Under the pieces are notes generated by a model. That model had not been told where the DNA came from and did no database searches. It saw nothing but the letters and a program-made list of their open reading frames with translations. From positions 1 to 11,473 of the forward strand of contig JAHZGX010000036.1 of the NCBI GenBank assembly GCA_019420585.1: a stretch of DNA of 11,473 bases, given 5' to 3'. This document shows, piece after piece, positions 1-6,574 of this stretch; position 1 is the stretch's first letter; each line of letters starts with the position of its first letter. Position numbers and translations under genes: made by a program. The DNA comes from Prevotellaceae bacterium. Its GTDB lineage: Bacteria; Bacteroidota; Bacteroidia; Bacteroidales; Bacteroidaceae.

Positions 1-248
1 GCAGAACAAGAACCGGAAAGTAGAATTTCGTCGGCGAATTAAAGAAGCATCCCCCCTAGATTTATCCGATGAGCCTCTTTCGTGGCGACTCCACTCCGTC
101 GGGAGGAGGGGCGCTTGGGCAGTTTTTGGGCAGTGCAGTTCCCGACTTTCATGTGCGCGCTTCAGACGACATGTCAAAAAAAACATAAAAAGGACATGTG
201 CGTTAAATCAAGTGTGGCAAAGGACTTCTGCCCCTCGATTATTTTTCA
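1..248. other. Leader region upstream of guaB, no convincing gene
   Basis: No protein-coding gene can be supported here. The frame beginning at base 2 is open to a stop at 266-268, but it runs straight through the guaB promoter and uses arginine codons (CGG, CGA, AGG) that are rare in the genes of this window. Its first residues (NKNRKVEFRRR) faintly recall the end of an OmpA-like domain, so a 3' gene end in the first tens of bases cannot be excluded. A 75-residue frame from 82 overlaps the guaB start and looks spurious. Short repeats are present: TTGGGCAGT at 115-123 and 126-134, CATGTGCG at 150-157 and 195-202, and GACATGT at 168-174 and 193-199. I see no tRNA, riboswitch or clear terminator. 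Confidence 0.5.
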
Positions 249-262
249 TACCTTTGCACGGA
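226..262 (+). promoter_or_regulatory. Bacteroidetes-type promoter of guaB
   Basis: TACCTTTG at 249-256 is a perfect match to the Bacteroidetes primary-sigma -7 consensus TAnnTTTG. A weak -33-like element, TTCTG at 226-230, lies 18 bases upstream. Transcription would begin near 261-264, giving a leader of about 16 bases with no Shine-Dalgarno sequence (AATATAAACATAAGG), which is usual in this phylum. The core and the following bases (TACCTTTGCA, then GGA) closely match the purB promoter at 9740. The start site is inferred, not observed. Confidence 0.7.
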
Positions 263-278
263 ATATAAACATAAGGTT

Positions 279-1757
279 ATGGCTTCATTTATTGCAGACA
301 AGATTGTAATGGACGGTCTCACTTATGATGACGTCCTGCTGATTCCCGCTTATTCCGAAGTGTTGCCACGTACGGTGGAATTGACCACCCGCTTTTCCCG
401 CAACATCGAACTTAAAATTCCATTTGTGACTGCCGCCATGGACACTGTCACGGAGTCCACCATGGCGATTGCCATTGCGCGCGAGGGTGGCATCGGTGTC
501 ATCCACAAGAACATGAGCATTGAAGAGCAGGCACGTCAGGTGGCCATCGTGAAGAGGGCCGAGAACGGCATGATATATGACCCTGTGACCATCCGCCGTG
601 ATGGGACGGTGGAGGATGCGCTTGCGCTCATGGCTGAATATCACATAGGAGGCATACCTGTGGTGGATGGCGAGCGTCATCTAGTGGGCATTGTCACCAA
701 CCGTGACTTGCGTTTCGAGCAGAACATGATGCGTCCCATCGTGGAGGTGATGACCAGCGAGAATCTGGTGACCACGCATGCCAAGACTGACCTGGCCGCT
801 GCTGCTAAGATACTTCAGGAGAACAAGATAGAGAAACTGCCTGTGGTGGATGATGACAACAAACTTGTGGGACTCATTACTTACAAGGACATCACGAAGG
901 CAAAGGACAAGCCTATGGCTTGCAAGGACAGCCTCGGACGCCTCCGTGTGGCTGCCGGCGTGGGCGTGACTGCCGACACCATGGAGCGCATGCAGGCTTT
1001 GGTGGATGCCGGTGTGGATGCCATCGTGATTGACACCGCGCATGGGCATAGCAAGTACGTGATTGAGAAACTGAAGGAAGCCAAGAAGAATTTCCCCAAC
1101 GTGGACATCGTAGTGGGCAACGTGGCCACCGGCGATGCAGCACGCATGCTGGTGGAGGCTGGTGCCGACGGCGTTAAGGTGGGTATTGGCCCGGGCAGCA
1201 TCTGCACCACCCGTGTGGTGGCCGGTGTGGGTGTACCTCAGTTGAGTGCCATCTACGATGCGGCAAGTGCGCTGCAGGGTACGGGTGTACCTTTGATTGC
1301 TGACGGCGGTCTGCGTTACAGCGGCGATGTTGTCAAGGCTTTGGCTGCAGGCGGCTATTGTGTGATGATAGGTTCGCTGGTGGCAGGCACCGAGGAAAGT
1401 CCTGGTGACACCATCATTTACAACGGCCGTAAATTCAAGAGTTACCGTGGCATGGGCTCGCTTGAGGCCATGGAGTGCGGCAGTAAGGATCGTTACTTCC
1501 AGGCTGGCGTGAAGGATGTGAAGAAACTTGTGCCCGAGGGGATTGCCGGCCGTGTACCTTACAAGGGCTCGGTGCAGGAGGTCATTTACCAACTCATAGG
1601 CGGCTTGCGCAGTGGCATGGGCTATTGCGGTGCGCAGACCATAGAGGCTTTGCACAGTGCCAGATTCGTGCGCATTACCAATGCCGGCGTGCTTGAGAGC
1701 CATCCCCATGACGTGGCCATTACCAGTGAGGCTCCCAACTATAGCCGTCCTCAGTAA
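279..1757 (+). CDS. guaB: IMP dehydrogenase (guaB)
   Basis: Oxidises IMP to XMP with NAD+, the committed step of guanine nucleotide synthesis, in the cytoplasm. At 492 residues it has the usual bacterial length. The TIM-barrel catalytic domain begins at once (DGLTYDDVLLIP, near residue 12) and is interrupted by a tandem CBS (Bateman) pair at about residues 98-150 and 158-210. The active-site loop GSICTTR carries the catalytic cysteine at Cys309. The mobile flap contains MGSLEAM and the Arg405-Tyr406 dyad in SKDRYFQ that activates water in this family, and the C-terminal IMP loop (SGMGYCGA) is intact. The ATG at 279 gives the family-typical N-terminus and lies just downstream of a strong promoter core. 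It is the first gene of a long co-directional cluster, and the next gene starts 15 bases after its stop. The complete motif set indicates an active, allosterically regulated enzyme. Confidence 0.98.
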   Translation: MASFIADKIVMDGLTYDDVLLIPAYSEVLPRTVELTTRFSRNIELKIPFVTAAMDTVTESTMAIAIAREGGIGVIHKNMSIEEQARQVAIVKRAENGMIYDPVTIRRDGTVEDALALMAEYHIGGIPVVDGERHLVGIVTNRDLRFEQNMMRPIVEVMTSENLVTTHAKTDLAAAAKILQENKIEKLPVVDDDNKLVGLITYKDITKAKDKPMACKDSLGRLRVAAGVGVTADTMERMQALVDAGVDAIVIDTAHGHSKYVIEKLKEAKKNFPNVDIVVGNVATGDAARMLVEAGADGVKVGIGPGSICTTRVVAGVGVPQLSAIYDAASALQGTGVPLIADGGLRYSGDVVKALAAGGYCVMIGSLVAGTEESPGDTIIYNGRKFKSYRGMGSLEAMECGSKDRYFQAGVKDVKKLVPEGIAGRVPYKGSVQEVIYQLIGGLRSGMGYCGAQTIEALHSARFVRITNAGVLESHPHDVAITSEAPNYSRPQ

Positions 1758-1772
1758 ACATAAGTGATACAG

Positions 1773-3224
1773 ATGAACAAGACCCTGCTCCTTCTTTTTG
1801 CCTTGGCGTGCGGTGCAAGCCTGCGCGCCGAGGATGACCCTGTGGTGATGCGTGTCAATGGACAGCCTGTCACTCGCAGTGAGTTCGAGTATAATTACAA
1901 CAAGAACAACTCGGATGACGTGGTTGACAAGAAGAGCGTGGAGGAATATGCCGAGCTCTATGCCAACTATAAGTTGAAGGTGCAGGCGGCCAAGGACGCG
2001 CATTTGGACACCTTGAGCAGTTTTCAGACGGAGTTCCGCCTCTACCGCGACCAGCAGATACGTCCTCTGCTCATTCCCGCAACAGCCGTGGAGAGCGAGT
2101 GCCGCAGTTATTATGACCGCATCCTGGAAAGCCTGCAAGGTAAGGAACTGCTTCAGCCTGCCCACATCTTCCTGCGTGTCCCGCAGACAGCCACGCCGGA
2201 AGAGCAGCAGGCCATCAAGGAACGTGTAGATTCGGTATACGCTGCACTGCAGTCCGGAGCCGATTTCGGTGAACTGGCCAAACGGGTGTCACAAGACCCA
2301 CAGTCGGCCGTACGCGGGGGAGTGCTTCCTTGGATAGGTCCTAACCAGACTCTCAAGGAGTTTGAGGATGTGGCTTATTCCTTGGAAGTGGGGCAGTGCT
2401 CTGCGCCCTTTCTCTCCACCGTGGGGTATCATGTGGTGAAACTCATGGATAAGAAGCCCCTTGAAAGTTACGAGCAACTCCGCCCCAATATACAGCGTTA
2501 CCTGGAGAGTCAGGGATTGGAGAACCAACTGTCGGCCAGTGTGCTCGATGCTATGGTGCAGGAGTCTGGTTCACAGAAGAGTGTGGAGCAGATTCTTGAC
2601 GAGGAGACGGAACGACTCTGCGCCTCTGACAGGGACTTGAAGTATCTGATACAGGAGTATTATGAAGGTTTGCTGCTATTTGAGGAATGCTCACGTGAGG
2701 TGTGGGAACCCGCTAAGACTGATACAGCAGGCATCATGAAGTTCTTCAAGGATAGGAAGAAACAGTATGCTTGGAGTGAACCGCATTTTCGGGGAATGGT
2801 GTACTATTGCCAGAACGCCAAGGATGTGAAAGCCGTGAAGAAAGCCTTGAAGAAGGTAGATGAGAGCCGGTGGACAGCCACCGTGCGTGACCTGTTCAAC
2901 AAGGACAGCGTGACGGTGCGCATGGAGCGCCGCATGTTTGTCAAGGGCGAGAACGCGCAGGTCGACCGCTTGGCACTGAAGGACAAGAAGGCCGCACCGA
3001 AGCCCATGGAGGGTTATCCTTATGTGTCGGTCGTGGGAAAGGTGCTCAAAAAGGGACCAGCCGAATGGACTGACGTGAGCAACCAGGTGGTGAGTGACTA
3101 CCAACGGTTCCGCGAGGATGCCTTTGTCAAGGAACTCAGACAGAGGTACACAGTGGAGATAGACACCGAAGCACTCAAGACAGTGAGAAATGACAGAAAG
3201 GATACCGATGACACACAGCAATAA
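1773..3224 (+). CDS. Periplasmic peptidyl-prolyl isomerase, single parvulin domain (PpiC/SurA type)
   Basis: A predicted periplasmic foldase that catalyses cis-trans proline isomerisation and probably chaperones exported or outer-membrane proteins. From the ATG at 1773 (483 residues) it opens with a clear signal peptide: MNK, a hydrophobic stretch LLLLFALACGASL, and a likely signal-peptidase-I cut after LRA at residue 19. Cys13 is preceded by ALA, a poor lipobox, so a lipoprotein is unlikely. A SurA-like N-terminal segment (VNGQPVTRSEFEYNYNK) precedes one parvulin domain at about residues 127-226, with AHIFLRV (His131), the DFGELAKRVSQD helix and the closing GYHVVKL (His220). The C-terminal half is helical and charged, and includes a segment (EGLLLFEE...VW) that I recall from Bacteroidetes parvulins. 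A GTG at 1764 is also possible but would only add MIQ before this ATG. It overlaps the following surA-like gene, which suggests coupled translation. Confidence 0.88.
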   Translation: MNKTLLLLFALACGASLRAEDDPVVMRVNGQPVTRSEFEYNYNKNNSDDVVDKKSVEEYAELYANYKLKVQAAKDAHLDTLSSFQTEFRLYRDQQIRPLLIPATAVESECRSYYDRILESLQGKELLQPAHIFLRVPQTATPEEQQAIKERVDSVYAALQSGADFGELAKRVSQDPQSAVRGGVLPWIGPNQTLKEFEDVAYSLEVGQCSAPFLSTVGYHVVKLMDKKPLESYEQLRPNIQRYLESQGLENQLSASVLDAMVQESGSQKSVEQILDEETERLCASDRDLKYLIQEYYEGLLLFEECSREVWEPAKTDTAGIMKFFKDRKKQYAWSEPHFRGMVYYCQNAKDVKAVKKALKKVDESRWTATVRDLFNKDSVTVRMERRMFVKGENAQVDRLALKDKKAAPKPMEGYPYVSVVGKVLKKGPAEWTDVSNQVVSDYQRFREDAFVKELRQRYTVEIDTEALKTVRNDRKDTDDTQQ

Positions 3225-4569
3225 GTATCTTATGTTTGTGGCCATGCTCTGTGCCACACTTACGTCGTTGGCACAAAGCAATGTGGTGGACGAGATTGTG
3301 TGGGTGGTGGGCGATGAGGCTATACTGCGCTCCGATGTGGAGAAGCGACGCATTGAATACGGCAGTTCACTGGACGGCAATCCCTATTGCGTGATACCGG
3401 AACAGTTGGCGGTACAGAAACTCTTTCTCCATCAAGCTGCAATTGACAGCGTGGAGGTGACCGATGCCGAGATTAACCCATGGGTGGAGGAAGACATCAA
3501 CGACAAGGTACTCAAGGCCGGCTCAAAGGAGAAACTAGAAGAGTACATGCAAATGCCCATGAAACAGATACGTGAGGAACTCTATGACCAATACAAGAGC
3601 GAACTCACTGCACGCGAGATGCGCAAGAGGCTCACTGCAGACATCAAGGTGACACCAGCCGAAGTGCGCCGTTATTTCAAGGACATGCCTGAGGACAGCC
3701 TGCCGCTCATCCCCACTCAGGTGGAAGTGCAGATACTGGTTTTGCAGCCCCGTATCGCGCAGGAAGAGATTGACCGAGTGAAGGAAGTCTTGCGCGGATA
3801 TGCCGAACGTGTGAGTTCCGGCTCCACATCCTTCGGCACGTTGGCCAGGCTTTATTCAGAGGATCCCGGCAGTGCGCGGCAGGGCGGCGAGTTGCCGTTT
3901 ATGGGCAGGGGAGAACTTGACCCCGCCTTTGCCAATGTGGCCTTCTCTCTTACCGATCCCACCAAAGTGAGTAAGATTGTGAGGAGCGACTTTGGCTATC
4001 ATATCATACAGTTGATTGAGAAGCGTGGCGATAAAATGAAGTGCCGCCATATCCTCAAGCGTCCCGTGGTGGCGCAGGATGACATTGACACTGCCATGGT
4101 GCATCTCGATTCCATTGCAGAGGATATCCGTACCGAGAAGATTAGTTTTGAGGATGCCGTTCGTTACGCCTCCGATGATAAGGACACGCGCAACAACCAT
4201 GGTATAATGACCAACACCAAAGAGAACGGTGAGCGTACCACACGCTTTGAGATGGCAGAACTCTCGGCCGTGGCACCTGAACTGGCACGTGTGGTGGAGG
4301 GCATGCAGACGGGTGAGATATCCAAGCCTTTCTCAATGGTCAATTCCAAAGGAAGCACTGTGTGCGCCTTGGTTCGCCTGAAGAGTAGGATAAAGTCCCA
4401 CCGGGCCAATATTGCAGAGGACTTCCAAGTGCTTAAGAGTATGGTGGAGAACGAGCGGAGCCAAGAGAAAATCCTCAGCTGGATAAAGGAGAAGCAGCAG
4501 AGCACCTACATCCGCATCAACCCGGACTGGCGCGATTGTGAGTTTCAGTATCCCGGATGGGTGAAGTGA
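3208..4569 (+). CDS. surA: SurA-like periplasmic chaperone with two parvulin domains
   Basis: Predicted periplasmic chaperone/peptidyl-prolyl isomerase that escorts outer-membrane proteins to the BAM machinery. The ATG at 3208 gives 453 residues and a compact signal peptide (SNKYLMFVAMLCATLTSLA, cleaved around residue 22 before Q). An upstream in-frame ATG at 3190 would add six residues including an acidic one, so it is less attractive but possible. The mature start VVDEIVWVVGDEAILRSDVE is the classic SurA N-terminal motif. The first parvulin domain spans about residues 170-270 and ends with GYHIIQL (Gly263-His265). The second begins at MKCRHILKR (His281) and runs to about 385, but its closing strand reads GSTVCALVRL, without the usual G-Y/F-H. 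That domain may therefore be structural rather than catalytic. It overlaps the previous gene by 17 bases and its stop is one base from the next start. The symbol is by similarity of architecture. Confidence 0.88.
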   Translation: MTHSNKYLMFVAMLCATLTSLAQSNVVDEIVWVVGDEAILRSDVEKRRIEYGSSLDGNPYCVIPEQLAVQKLFLHQAAIDSVEVTDAEINPWVEEDINDKVLKAGSKEKLEEYMQMPMKQIREELYDQYKSELTAREMRKRLTADIKVTPAEVRRYFKDMPEDSLPLIPTQVEVQILVLQPRIAQEEIDRVKEVLRGYAERVSSGSTSFGTLARLYSEDPGSARQGGELPFMGRGELDPAFANVAFSLTDPTKVSKIVRSDFGYHIIQLIEKRGDKMKCRHILKRPVVAQDDIDTAMVHLDSIAEDIRTEKISFEDAVRYASDDKDTRNNHGIMTNTKENGERTTRFEMAELSAVAPELARVVEGMQTGEISKPFSMVNSKGSTVCALVRLKSRIKSHRANIAEDFQVLKSMVENERSQEKILSWIKEKQQSTYIRINPDWRDCEFQYPGWVK

Positions 4570-4570
4570 C

Positions 4571-6229
4571 ATGAGCCGAAGAGCGTATGTAGTATGTCTG
4601 ATTGCTGTGTTTGGCGTATGTGTGCTTGGAGCCGTGACTCCCGCCAAGCATGTCCCCGATGACCGTCGGAGCAGTGAGACCTCGGGTAGTCGGGTGCATC
4701 TCCTGCATGCAGACAGACTATATTATGATGACCAGATAAAGCGTGAAGCGCAGTTTTTGGTGGGGAACGTGTCCTTCAGGCATGATGATGTACTCATGTA
4801 CTGTGATAGTGCTCTCTTCTATGAAGCCTCCAATTCCTTTGATGCTTACGGGCATGTGCGCATGGTGCAGGGCGACACACTCTCGCTGGTGGGTGACGTG
4901 CTTTTCTATAATGGCCTTGACCAGATTGCACGGGTGCGCCATAACGTGGTGCTCAAGCACCGCGAGAGTACCCTCTACACTGATAGCCTCGACTATGACA
5001 GGCTCTATGACATGGGCTATTTCTTTGAGGGTGGACGCCTGATTGACCAAGATAATGAACTGACGAGTGATTGGGGAGAGTATACACCATCTACCAGAGA
5101 GGCTGTGTTCAACTATAATGTGAGACTGGTCAATCCTGCTCCTCCAAGTCCGCCGAAGACTACTTTGCTGTCAGACACCCTGCATTACAACACTGGCACC
5201 GGCATTGCCCACATCGTGGGTAAGTCAAACATAGAGCATGGCGACAGTCGCATCTATTCCGAACTGGGCTATTACAATTCCAAGACAGACGAGTCCTACC
5301 TGCTCAACCGCAGCATCTTGGACAACAACGGCAAGCGTCTGGTGGGTGATAGTGTGGTGTGGAGCGGTGATGGAAAAGTGGGGAAGGCTTATGGCAATGT
5401 GATTTACACTGATGTGCTGAACAAGAATATGTTCATCGGAAACTATTGCCTTTACAATGACCTTACCGGCTACTCTGAGGCCGCAGACAGTGCTGTGGCC
5501 ATTGACTTCTCACAGAAGGATACGCTTTATGCGCATGCCGACACCTTCAAGGTATTCTCCTATAATCTGAACACCGACAGCGTGTACCGTGTGATGCATG
5601 CATATCACCACATGCGGGCTTACCGCAGGGACATACAGGCCGTGTGTGACTCGTTGGTGTATGACGGACGTGACTCCGTGATGACTATGTACAAGGATCC
5701 CATCTTGTGGCAGGAAGGCCAGCAGTTGCTGGGTGAGGAGATAAAGGCATTCTTCAATGATAGCACGATAGACAGCGTGCAGGTATTGCGTCAGGCTCTT
5801 TCTGTGGAGCGTCTGGACAGCGTACATTACAATCAGGTGACTGGCAATGAGATGCACTCCTACTTCAAGGATGGTGAGGTATACCTGTCCACGTCCAGTG
5901 GAAATGTGTATGTCAAATACTTCCATGTGGGTGAGGACAGCATCTTGGCTGACATGAATCATACCGAGACCACTTTCCTCAAACTCTACATGAAGAATCG
6001 GAAGATTGACAAGATATGGATGCCGGCGGCCACAGGCAGTTTCTATCCCATCCTGCTCATTCCTTCCGACATGCTCTATGTGGAAAATTTTGCTTGGTTT
6101 GACTATGTGCGTCCTGTAGACAAGGACGACATCTTCCACTGGCGGCCAAAGAAGGCCGGTTCCGAGTTGAAGAAGATCAGCCGCAGGGAGGCTCCGCGTC
6201 AGAAACTTACAGATATCAAAAAGAAGTAA
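4571..6229 (+). CDS. OstA/LptA-like periplasmic protein, probable LPS transport factor
   Basis: A 552-residue exported protein with the OstA fold, probably involved in moving lipopolysaccharide across the periplasm to the outer membrane. Residues 1 to about 21-25 form a signal peptide (RR, then YVVCLIAVFGVCVLGA). From about residue 44 an LptA-type pattern begins: LHADRLYYDD, then GNVSFRHDDVLMYCDSALFYE. Short strand motifs of the form D-S/T-x-x-aromatic recur near residues 79 (CDSALFYE), 108 (GDVLFYNG), 137 (TDSLDYD), 201 (SDTLHYN), 259 (GDSVVWSG) and 359 (CDSLVYDG), consistent with a repetitive beta jellyroll longer than LptA (about 185 residues). There is no C-terminal LptD-like barrel; the end is a lysine/arginine-rich tail (about residues 520-552). 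It starts one base after the surA-like stop and ends three bases before the next gene. Direct LPS binding is inferred from the family. Confidence 0.82.
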   Translation: MSRRAYVVCLIAVFGVCVLGAVTPAKHVPDDRRSSETSGSRVHLLHADRLYYDDQIKREAQFLVGNVSFRHDDVLMYCDSALFYEASNSFDAYGHVRMVQGDTLSLVGDVLFYNGLDQIARVRHNVVLKHRESTLYTDSLDYDRLYDMGYFFEGGRLIDQDNELTSDWGEYTPSTREAVFNYNVRLVNPAPPSPPKTTLLSDTLHYNTGTGIAHIVGKSNIEHGDSRIYSELGYYNSKTDESYLLNRSILDNNGKRLVGDSVVWSGDGKVGKAYGNVIYTDVLNKNMFIGNYCLYNDLTGYSEAADSAVAIDFSQKDTLYAHADTFKVFSYNLNTDSVYRVMHAYHHMRAYRRDIQAVCDSLVYDGRDSVMTMYKDPILWQEGQQLLGEEIKAFFNDSTIDSVQVLRQALSVERLDSVHYNQVTGNEMHSYFKDGEVYLSTSSGNVYVKYFHVGEDSILADMNHTETTFLKLYMKNRKIDKIWMPAATGSFYPILLIPSDMLYVENFAWFDYVRPVDKDDIFHWRPKKAGSELKKISRREAPRQKLTDIKKK

Positions 6230-6232
6230 GCC

Positions 6233-6532
6233 ATGGGAATGTTTAATGCTAGGAAACCGCGCAGGTTCCATCCTGTGCACATATACACGGACGAGCGCCG
6301 CGAGAAACTGGAGCGTCTGGTCGATGATGTAAAGCGTGAGCAGGGCACATTCCGGGAAAAGGACAAGCCCTATGACCCAGCCAAATTCCGGGGCAAGTTT
6401 GGGCAGTATACTCCCAGAGCACAGCGTTACAGACAGTCGGAGCACCGTCTGGGGTGGCCTTTGGCGGTGGTTCTTGTCATGGCCTTGCTGCTCGTGTGGC
6501 GCTTTCTCTTGTCCGGAACCACTTATTTTTGA
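6233..6532 (+). CDS. Small single-pass membrane protein, conserved-type hypothetical
   Basis: A 99-residue protein of unknown function. Residues 1-72 are highly charged and basic (RKPRRFHP near the start; ERREKLERLVDDVKRE at about 21-36; then DPAKFRGKF). One hydrophobic segment follows at about residues 74-94 (GWPLAVVLVMALLLVWRFLL), with only five residues after it. The positive-inside rule predicts a tail-anchored inner-membrane protein with its N-terminus in the cytoplasm. I recall similar small proteins with a basic N-terminus and a C-terminal membrane segment next to mutL in other Bacteroidetes, some carrying the unsupported label 'riboflavin synthase subunit beta'; nothing here supports that function. 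It begins three bases after the OstA-like stop (ATG at 6233; a second ATG at 6239 is possible), so it belongs to the envelope group. A link to OstA-like function is inference from position only. Confidence 0.75.
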   Translation: MGMFNARKPRRFHPVHIYTDERREKLERLVDDVKREQGTFREKDKPYDPAKFRGKFGQYTPRAQRYRQSEHRLGWPLAVVLVMALLLVWRFLLSGTTYF

Positions 6533-6540
6533 ATCTATGC
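6503..6540 (+). promoter_or_regulatory. Possible internal promoter for mutL-trpS
   Basis: TATTTTTG at 6524-6531 matches the Bacteroidetes -7 consensus TAnnTTTG, overlapping the stop of the small membrane protein gene. The only -33 candidate is TTTC at 6503-6506, 17 bases upstream, which is weak. Transcription would start near 6537 and leave a leader of roughly 37 bases before the mutL ATG. The T-rich end of the coding sequence could produce this match by chance, so it is tentative. Confidence 0.3.
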
Positions 6541-6574
6541 GTATGCATGGTGCAACGACATTTTAGAGTAAACG

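Noticed and set aside
2..268. An open frame from the window edge whose first residues (NKNRKVEFRRR) faintly resemble the end of an OmpA-like domain.
   Set aside because: It runs on through the guaB promoter, the resemblance is a few residues, and codon use differs from the genes of the window; more upstream sequence would be needed to decide.
82..309. A 75-residue plus-strand open frame overlapping the guaB start.
   Set aside because: It covers the guaB promoter and start in another frame, has unusual codon choice and no recognisable motif.
1764..1772. GTG at 1764 as the start of the first parvulin gene.
   Set aside because: The ATG at 1773 gives a cleaner signal peptide beginning MNK; the GTG would add only three residues.
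681..2165. A 494-residue open frame on the minus strand across guaB and the first parvulin gene.
   Set aside because: It is antisense to two genes with full family motifs, is rich in His and Leu as expected from the complement of their common codons, and has no recognisable domain.
3190..3207. ATG at 3190 as the start of the SurA-like gene.
   Set aside because: It lengthens the overlap with the preceding gene to 35 bases and adds an acidic residue to the signal peptide; the ATG at 3208 is preferred, though 3190 cannot be excluded.
2691..3380. A 229-residue minus-strand open frame across the junction of the two parvulin genes.
   Set aside because: Antisense to well-supported coding sequence, with no domain or start signal.
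5510..6445. A 311-residue minus-strand open frame across the OstA-like and small membrane protein genes.
   Set aside because: It spans two plus-strand genes with signal peptide or membrane segment, has no promoter core of its own and no motif; best explained as a codon-bias shadow.
6537..6566. A nine-codon frame (MRMHGATTF) just before mutL that could be a leader peptide.
   Set aside because: Too short, with no runs of regulatory codons and no terminator-antiterminator structure beside it.
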